Assembly: GCA_031296355.1 (NCBI GenBank)
Contig: JARLFX010000176.1
Span: 1-29,398 of the forward strand
DNA length: 29,398 nucleotides
Reading direction: 5' to 3'
Source: Acidobacteriaceae bacterium
GTDB taxonomy: Bacteria > Acidobacteriota > Terriglobia > Terriglobales > Acidobacteriaceae
The notes under the pieces are model-generated. The model had not been told where the DNA came from. It was given only the letters and a program-made list of their open reading frames with translations, and did no database searches. Position 1 is the stretch's first letter. Every line of letters begins with the position of its first letter. Below, in pieces: positions 24,103 through 29,398 of this stretch. The position numbers were made by a program, and so were the translations under genes.

Positions 24103-26976
24103 ATGAAGTCGATGAACGCAAGGATTTCCGCATGCAAAACAGCAGCGATCAAGACCGCTGTCTGCATCTTCTCTGCCGCTCTCGCCGCGGCAACCATCGG
24201 TTGCGGACTGGGTGGCAATCCATCCATCGGTTCGAGCGCATCCTCCACAAGCCCGACCATGCCGAGCAAAGTAAAGCATGACGGCGCCATCTATGGTGGC
24301 CAGCAGCCGATCACCGGTGCAGATATCAAACTCTATGCCGCCGGCACCACCGGCTATGGCCAGGGCGCCGCATCGCTGATGAACACCACGGTTACGACGG
24401 ACGCGAACGGCTTCTTTACCCTGACAAATTCTGACTTGACAGATAAATATAGCTGCACCCCAGGCCAGCAGGTCTATCTCGTCTCCAAGGGTGGAACGGA
24501 GATCAACTCCACCACTGCGGTGTCGATCACCTCCTATTCTGCGACGACCAGCGTAGTCACGTTTACGGCGGCAAACTCTCTGGCCGCAGGCCAGTCGGTC
24601 ACTCTCTCCGGCTTCACCACAACGCCGGGTACTGCCTACAACGGAACAACGGTCACGGTACTGGCCACGGGCCTGAGCTCTTCGCAGTTTGAAGCGACCA
24701 TCGCTGGCACTGCCACTGCCTCTGCGACCGCCGATACCGGAATCGCAACGCCGACCACGCTAGGCTCCAACACGCAGATTGCTCTAATGGCAGCACTGGG
24801 CACCTGCCCCAGCGCCGGCAATTTCTCTACAGTGGGCAATGGTGCTATCTCCTTCATCAATGTGAACGAACTCACCACCGCCGCAACGGTGTGGGCGCTG
24901 CAGCAGTTTATGGCGGCTCCGGCTGCAGGCAATGTGGGTGCGCCTTCAATTGGCGCGCCAAGCACGCAGTATTGCAATACCGGCAGCAGCACAGTCAATC
25001 CTTCTTCGACAGCGAGTTGCAATGTAGTGTCTGGCGTAACGCCGGTACTGCTGCAACCGGGGCTGACAGGCTTGAGTAATGCGTTCAAGATGGCATCCAT
25101 CATCACCGACATTACCCAGGGCACCATCCCAAACACGAATTATTCGTACGCCACGCCAGAGACAGCGAAGCTTACGAGCATTAGCAATATCCTCGCCAGC
25201 TGCGTGAACTCGGCAGGCGGCGCAGCCCCGGGCGGCGTTACGGATGGCTCAATCTGCGGCAACCTCTTCAGCTACGTCACTCCCAGCGGCTCCACCGCCG
25301 CAGCGGATACAACACAGGCGGCCTGGTACATGGCGCAGAATCCCACACTCAACGTTGCATCTGCCTATGGCTTGATCACGGGCGCAGGCGCAGCCTTCAG
25401 CGGCGGCCTGAGCTCCGCACCAAAGGACTGGACGGTTGCGGTCAACTTTGCTCCGACCTACAGTGGCGGTACTACTAAGGCGGTGGATGCGGCATACGGC
25501 GTCTCTATCGATGCATACGGCAATGCCTGGATCAGTAATACAGGCGGTGTCGCATCAAGTGCACCAGCGGGTCTTATGGAGCTGGGTGCAGATGGCAGCG
25601 CGATTACAACTCCGCTGACTACCGTGACGGCATCCACCACGGGAACCGGCGCGTACACGCAGATCACCACGGCTCCAACCACAAATACGTATACGGCATT
25701 CACCGCGCCTAAGATCGTGCAGATCGATTTAAACAATAAACCCTGGGTAACGCTTAACAATATGACGACGGGGGCGGTACCAACACCGGGTATGGTGCTC
25801 AGTGTTGCTGGTTCCTCCAGTACGCAAACCGGCGGCACGGGCGCTACCTCCATGTCATCTGCCGCAGCGTATTACACCAACTATCAACCCGTTGGACTGG
25901 CGATCGATGGCAACAATAATATTTATGTTGCCAGCGGGACTACGAGTAGCATCAGTCAGACAACCCTCATGAATGCTCGTTCGGTATCCAAGATGGCTGC
26001 GGATGGAACGAACTATGTGTATAGCACCAGCAGCGGGACTGTCGATACCACTGCTGCATACACAACGCCAGGGAGCCAGGCTTTATTGGCAATCGATACC
26101 AATACTGCTGCCGCTTCCGGAGGGCAACTCTGGGCTATCAGCTTCAATACCTGCAAAACGGCTAATCCAAACTATGGAGCTGCCGCTACCACTCCCTGGG
26201 GTGTAGCCAGCATGTATGCGCTGACCACGCTGGCGCCTGCTCCGTTGTCCGATGTGTTGACCGTTTACTCAAGCACTGCGGCTACGACTCCGAGTGTGCT
26301 TACTACTGGCAATTCCACTACGGGGAACTGTCAATCATCTACCAGCATTTATACGGGGCAGAGCATCACCGCTCCGATGACTAATACCTGGGGTATAGCC
26401 ATCGATGCAAACAATGGCGTATGGATAACTGACACTCGCGCATCCAGCATTGGCTTTGGAGGATTGACGTACCTTAGTGCGCCGAATTCTTCAGATGCTA
26501 TTCCCAGCTCGGGTTACTTTGCGGATACCGGCGTAAGCAGCACGCCATTAGGAAGCTCTACGCTTGGCTGGCAGGCAAACACCACTATCGTGAAGGGCGC
26601 CGGTGACCTAGTCGATGGCAACAATCACGTATGGGTTACCGACCAGAGTGCCGCTTCCATTACAGAAGCTTCGGTGTGCAACTCCTATACGACTCCGACT
26701 TGCAGTACTCCAACCATTACGTATATGACACCGGGAGCGGGAGGTACGGGCGGCGTGGGCTTTGTCCATAGCATTTCCGCTGCAGCTCAGGTTGCTATTG
26801 ATCCTTCGGGTAATGTTTGGGCGGGTAGTACCGGAACAACAAACTCATATACAAACCAGTCCGCCAGTACGACACTTGACGCCAACTCCGTTACCGTAAT
26901 CGTTGGCGGCGCAGGGCCAGTGCTTACACCGCTCTCGGTGGCGATTGCCAATAACCACATCGGCCAGAAGCCCTAA
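24103..26976 (+). CDS. Large repeat lipoprotein, paralogue of the PL7 fusion protein without the lyase
   Basis: This 957-residue predicted lipoprotein has a signal peptide ending AAATIGC (lipidated C34), followed by a Gly/Ser/Thr linker. Residues about 60-110 (GGQQPITGADIKLYAAGTTG, VTTDANGFFTL) and about 255-270 (VNELTTAATVWALQQFMA) match the PL7 lipoprotein (GGRQAISGGSVKLWKV, VNEVTTVASVWALQQFMG), so the two share a core. About 450-935 contain beta-propeller-like repeats: SIDAYGNAWISN, AIDGNNNIYVAS, AIDANNGVWITD and AIDPSGNVWAGS. The protein ends TPLSVAIANNHIGQKP, equivalent to TPLSTATANNQLG in the PL7 protein, after which that one continues into Calx-beta and lyase domains. No enzymatic motif was seen. 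It is Ser/Thr/Ala-rich and probably surface exposed. The start is supported by a GGGGG tract before the ATG; ATG 24112 is an alternative. A strong terminator follows. Confidence 0.85.
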   Translation: MKSMNARISACKTAAIKTAVCIFSAALAAATIGCGLGGNPSIGSSASSTSPTMPSKVKHDGAIYGGQQPITGADIKLYAAGTTGYGQGAASLMNTTVTTDANGFFTLTNSDLTDKYSCTPGQQVYLVSKGGTEINSTTAVSITSYSATTSVVTFTAANSLAAGQSVTLSGFTTTPGTAYNGTTVTVLATGLSSSQFEATIAGTATASATADTGIATPTTLGSNTQIALMAALGTCPSAGNFSTVGNGAISFINVNELTTAATVWALQQFMAAPAAGNVGAPSIGAPSTQYCNTGSSTVNPSSTASCNVVSGVTPVLLQPGLTGLSNAFKMASIITDITQGTIPNTNYSYATPETAKLTSISNILASCVNSAGGAAPGGVTDGSICGNLFSYVTPSGSTAAADTTQAAWYMAQNPTLNVASAYGLITGAGAAFSGGLSSAPKDWTVAVNFAPTYSGGTTKAVDAAYGVSIDAYGNAWISNTGGVASSAPAGLMELGADGSAITTPLTTVTASTTGTGAYTQITTAPTTNTYTAFTAPKIVQIDLNNKPWVTLNNMTTGAVPTPGMVLSVAGSSSTQTGGTGATSMSSAAAYYTNYQPVGLAIDGNNNIYVASGTTSSISQTTLMNARSVSKMAADGTNYVYSTSSGTVDTTAAYTTPGSQALLAIDTNTAAASGGQLWAISFNTCKTANPNYGAAATTPWGVASMYALTTLAPAPLSDVLTVYSSTAATTPSVLTTGNSTTGNCQSSTSIYTGQSITAPMTNTWGIAIDANNGVWITDTRASSIGFGGLTYLSAPNSSDAIPSSGYFADTGVSSTPLGSSTLGWQANTTIVKGAGDLVDGNNHVWVTDQSAASITEASVCNSYTTPTCSTPTITYMTPGAGGTGGVGFVHSISAAAQVAIDPSGNVWAGSTGTTNSYTNQSASTTLDANSVTVIVGGAGPVLTPLSVAIANNHIGQKP

Positions 26977-26998
26977 ACCCTTTGATCGCGAAACACAA

Positions 26999-27031
26999 AC
27001 GGCATCCTCGCATGAGGATGCCGTATTTTTT
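26999..27031 (+). terminator. Rho-independent terminator after the repeat lipoprotein gene
   Basis: An 11-bp perfect stem (ACGGCATCCTC / GAGGATGCCGT) with a GCAT loop is followed by ATTTTTT. It lies 22 bp after the stop codon and also separates this gene from the convergent reductase gene. Confidence 0.95.
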
Positions 27032-27073
27032 GCGCTGCACCTGCTGCGTTCCGATCAAAGCTCGCAGCAACTC

Positions 27074-29143
27074 TTACGGCGCAGCCGTCTTCTGCACCGT
27101 AAACCGCAGCGAATTATCCAGGCTCTTATACAGCGCCTGCACCGCATCCAGCAGGGCAGATACATCATCTCTCTGCCGGCTCAGCGCCTCAGCATCGTGC
27201 CCCTGAGCCGCAGCGACCACCGCCTCGAAGCGCGCGTCGATCAGTCCCGTCAGCAGGAAGTGTTTGCGGAAGCTCTCGAACACCGCATCGTCACTATGCG
27301 CCTCCACGCCCTGGGTAATCAGCAGAGCGCGCGCAGTGCAGAGCGCAATCGTGTACAGCGCATGGCCCTCAGGCGATGCATCGCGCAGCGTAGCCGCGTG
27401 CTGCAGGTCCACCTCGATCAGGTCAAACAGTCCAGCGGCGCACTCGCCCAGCCCCTTGCCCGCGAGCGAGAAGAGCTCTTTCGCGCCCCAGTCCACGTAA
27501 TAGCTGCGATCTTCTTCGATAGCCGGAATCTCGCGGTACTTGTCCGCGATGATACGCAGGTCCTGTAGCCCTTCGCCATCCACATACGCGGCGAACGAGT
27601 CAAAGCGCGCCTTCTTCTGCAGCCATGTCTCCAGCACATCGTGCACAAATGCGGGCAGGTCGTGTGCGTTCACGCGAACGGTCGGCTGCGCCAGCCGCGC
27701 ACTGCCGCCGCCAATGCGCGCGCCCGCCACCACGTTGTACGCCGGGAACATCTCTTCGCCGCGCCGCCCCACGTTGCCAAAGAAGCCGAGGTCCGCAAGC
27801 ATGTGCTGGCCGCAGGTGTTGGGGCAGCCGGAGAGGTTCAGCCGAAAGTCAGGTATCGCATCCAGGTCGAGTCCAGAAGCCCGCAGCCTCTCCGCCGTAG
27901 CGGTCAGCGCGCCCTTGGGCAGGCATATGCCGAGCTGGCACGTATCCGCGCCCGTGCATGAGATGGAGTTCGCCAGCAGTCGCGGCCCCGCCGCCAGGCT
28001 GGATATCTCGCGCACCACCTCATACACGTTGCCCAGGTAGCTCTCCGGAATATTGCGCAGCCGCAGGTTCTGGCTGAACGAAGCGCGCACCACGTCGTCG
28101 CCGAAGGGCTCAAGAAAATTCGCCAGCCGGATTGCATCCTCGTTCTTCAGATTCCCCAGGAAGACGGGCAGTAGTACCGAGACCAGCCCCTGCTGCCGCT
28201 GCAGCTCCACGTAGCGCAGCTTCCACTGCTCAAACTCCGGCGTATTCACACGCACAGCCGCAAACGTCGGCAGCGCGGTGTTCTGCGTCGCGTCCTGCAG
28301 CGCAAGCGGTGCGGCACCCTGCGCCCGCAGCAGCGCCACTTGCTCCTCATACAGCTCGCGGAAGTGGGCCTCGCCGACAGTGCGCCACAAAAAGCGCAGG
28401 CGCGCGGCATGGCGGTTCTTGCGGTTGCCATTCTGGTCAAAGAGCCGCTTGATGGCCGAGGTCACGAGGTACACATCCGTATCTGGAATGAAGTCATGCA
28501 GCAGATGGCCCAGCTCCGGCTTCGTGCCCAGTCCGCCCGCCACGCATACGCGGAAACCCTTCACGCCGTCGCGAATCTCGGCAATAAAGCCGACGTCATT
28601 GAACTGCGCATAGCTGGTGTCGGCGGGCGAATTGGAGAAAGCGATCTTGAACTTGCGCGGCAGCAGCCACGAATCTTCCTCTGCGATCAGCCGCGTCGTC
28701 AGTGCAAAGGCGTAAGGGCTGGGGTCGAAGATCTCGTCCACAGCCACACCCGCATCCGGCGAAAGCAGCAGATTGCGAACTGTATTGCCGCCGCCGCCGC
28801 GCGATGCAAGTCCGGCGATCAGCAACTCGCGCATCACGCGGGTCACATTCTCCAGCGTCACATCGTGCACCTGGAACTCCTGCCGCGTCGTGATGTGAAT
28901 GGAGCCGCTGCCGTAACGGCCCGATATCTCTGCCACAGTGCGCAGCTGGCGCGGCGTCAGTGCGCCACCCGTCGTCCGGATGCGCACCATGTAGCTGCCG
29001 TCGCGTCGCTGCTCATAGCAGCCATGCGGCACCCGGCGTGCCTTCAGTTCGGCTGCGCCCATCTCTCCGCGCAGATGCTTCGCAATGTATCCGTCCAGTT
29101 CGTCCAGCTCCGCTGCCAGTGTTGCAGGAATCTCGTATGCCAT
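27074..29143 (-). CDS. Siroheme nitrite/sulfite reductase with C-terminal HEPN-like extension
   Basis: This 689-residue protein is a ferredoxin-type assimilatory nitrite/sulfite reductase, reducing sulfite to sulfide or nitrite to ammonia with six electrons. The two ferrodoxin-like half domains (RTVAEISGRYGSGSIHITTR; VFLGNLKNEDAIRLANFL) alternate with siroheme/4Fe-4S domains. Cluster ligands are C396 and C402 (CTGADTC) and C440 and C444 (CPNTC). The cluster-binding part ends by about 540. Residues about 545-689 are an extra helical domain (WGAKELFSLAGKGLGECAAG, ALYTIALCTARALLITQGVE) that looks HEPN-like and is seen in sulfite/nitrite reductases of some Bacteroidota and Acidobacteriota. AAGGAG seven to eight bases before the ATG at 29143 fixes the start. 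Sulfite versus nitrite cannot be decided from sequence here. Confidence 0.9.
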   Translation of the reverse strand: MAYEIPATLAAELDELDGYIAKHLRGEMGAAELKARRVPHGCYEQRRDGSYMVRIRTTGGALTPRQLRTVAEISGRYGSGSIHITTRQEFQVHDVTLENVTRVMRELLIAGLASRGGGGNTVRNLLLSPDAGVAVDEIFDPSPYAFALTTRLIAEEDSWLLPRKFKIAFSNSPADTSYAQFNDVGFIAEIRDGVKGFRVCVAGGLGTKPELGHLLHDFIPDTDVYLVTSAIKRLFDQNGNRKNRHAARLRFLWRTVGEAHFRELYEEQVALLRAQGAAPLALQDATQNTALPTFAAVRVNTPEFEQWKLRYVELQRQQGLVSVLLPVFLGNLKNEDAIRLANFLEPFGDDVVRASFSQNLRLRNIPESYLGNVYEVVREISSLAAGPRLLANSISCTGADTCQLGICLPKGALTATAERLRASGLDLDAIPDFRLNLSGCPNTCGQHMLADLGFFGNVGRRGEEMFPAYNVVAGARIGGGSARLAQPTVRVNAHDLPAFVHDVLETWLQKKARFDSFAAYVDGEGLQDLRIIADKYREIPAIEEDRSYYVDWGAKELFSLAGKGLGECAAGLFDLIEVDLQHAATLRDASPEGHALYTIALCTARALLITQGVEAHSDDAVFESFRKHFLLTGLIDARFEAVVAAAQGHDAEALSRQRDDVSALLDAVQALYKSLDNSLRFTVQKTAAP

Positions 29144-29173
29144 GTGTCTTCTCCTTGCAGGCAATGCCGCTTA

Positions 29174-29202
29174 CAAAAATGCCAGGCGCTGGTGCGCCTG
29201 GC
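29174..29202 (-). terminator. Rho-independent terminator after the radical SAM gene
   Basis: A 9-bp perfect stem (GCCAGGCGC / GCGCCTGGC) with an ACCA loop is followed on the minus strand by ATTTTT. It lies 55 bp after the radical SAM stop codon and just before the reductase start, so the reductase probably has its own promoter or depends on read-through. Confidence 0.9.
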
Positions 29203-29257
29203 GGTATGGCCTTCAGTCAGGCCGGAATATTTTCACTACCGCGTTACTGCGCTCTCA

Positions 29258-29398
29258 TCATGCCTCGTGAGAACAACAACAAGCCTCTGGATTCTTCGGC
29301 TCATAAGCACAGAGCGGGTCGCTCGCCAGCGGGTCGCCCGTGTAGGCAAACGCGCGCGCACGCGAGCCGCCGCACAGCGCAGTGTAAACGCAGTACCC
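29258..29398 (-). CDS. Radical SAM/SPASM-domain protein, C-terminal end only
   Basis: The last 46 residues of a protein running off the window edge: GYCVYTALCGGSRARAFAYT, then GDPLASDPLCAYEPKN and a stop. The CxxxxxxC-GGSRARA-TGD-L-DPLCAYEP pattern is the C-terminal SPASM cluster region of radical SAM proteins related to the heme/heme d1 enzymes (AhbC/AhbD/NirJ) and the TIGR04053 group. These use a second Fe-S cluster bound by such cysteines. Neighbouring a siroheme enzyme, a tetrapyrrole role is possible, but the catalytic N-terminal half is outside the window. The tail EACCCSHEA has three consecutive cysteines, which is unusual. Confidence 0.75.
   Translation of the reverse strand, partial: GYCVYTALCGGSRARAFAYTGDPLASDPLCAYEPKNPEACCCSHEA

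Overview
The window looks like a chromosomal segment of an acidobacterium, most likely a Terriglobia/subdivision-1 soil type (Granulicella/Terriglobus/Edaphobacter-like). This is inferred from several things: TonB-dependent receptors with an N-terminal carboxypeptidase-regulatory fold, a DUF4382/DUF5666-type lipoprotein, large beta-propeller-like lipoproteins, an intergenic repeat whose translation reads VILSVAKDLL, and moderately high GC. No rRNA, tRNA, CRISPR array, prophage or intact insertion sequence was seen.

Layout. (1) 1-1912: 3' part of a histidine operon, hisF (cut at the window edge by about three codons), an AT-richer unknown small gene, then hisA. (2) 2018-4319, minus strand: a SAM methyltransferase overlapping dut, then a phosphate acetyl/butyryltransferase with its own terminator. 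(3) 4785-7874: a lipoprotein joining a beta-propeller-like region, a Calx-beta domain and a C-terminal PL7 alginate-lyase domain. (4) 7905-19668: a probable nickel island. It has a TonB-dependent receptor, a 27-bp perfect palindrome, nikR, an unrelated-looking DUF4382-type lipoprotein, a small exported TonB-C-domain protein, and the operon hypF-hypC-hypD-hypE-NiCoT permease. (5) 19718-23063, minus strand: an exported Cys/His/Met-rich small protein, a second TonB receptor and an orphan CcmH-like protein, possibly a second metal or thiol/redox cassette. A decayed TonB-receptor tail lies just upstream. (6) 24103-26976: a second large lipoprotein, paralogous to the N-terminal part of the PL7 protein. 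(7) 27074-29398, minus strand: a siroheme nitrite/sulfite reductase with a C-terminal HEPN-like extension, and the C-terminal end of a radical SAM/SPASM protein.

How the genes may work together. NikR would sense Ni(II) and control the adjacent receptor through the palindrome. TonB-type energy would bring nickel across the outer membrane and the NiCoT permease across the inner one. HypC/D/E/F build the Fe(CN)2CO cofactor of a [NiFe]-hydrogenase whose structural genes, with hypA/hypB, are not in the window. The most unusual protein is the PL7 fusion: its paralogue at 24103 stops exactly where the Calx-beta-PL7 part begins, so the lyase looks grafted onto a pre-existing surface lipoprotein.
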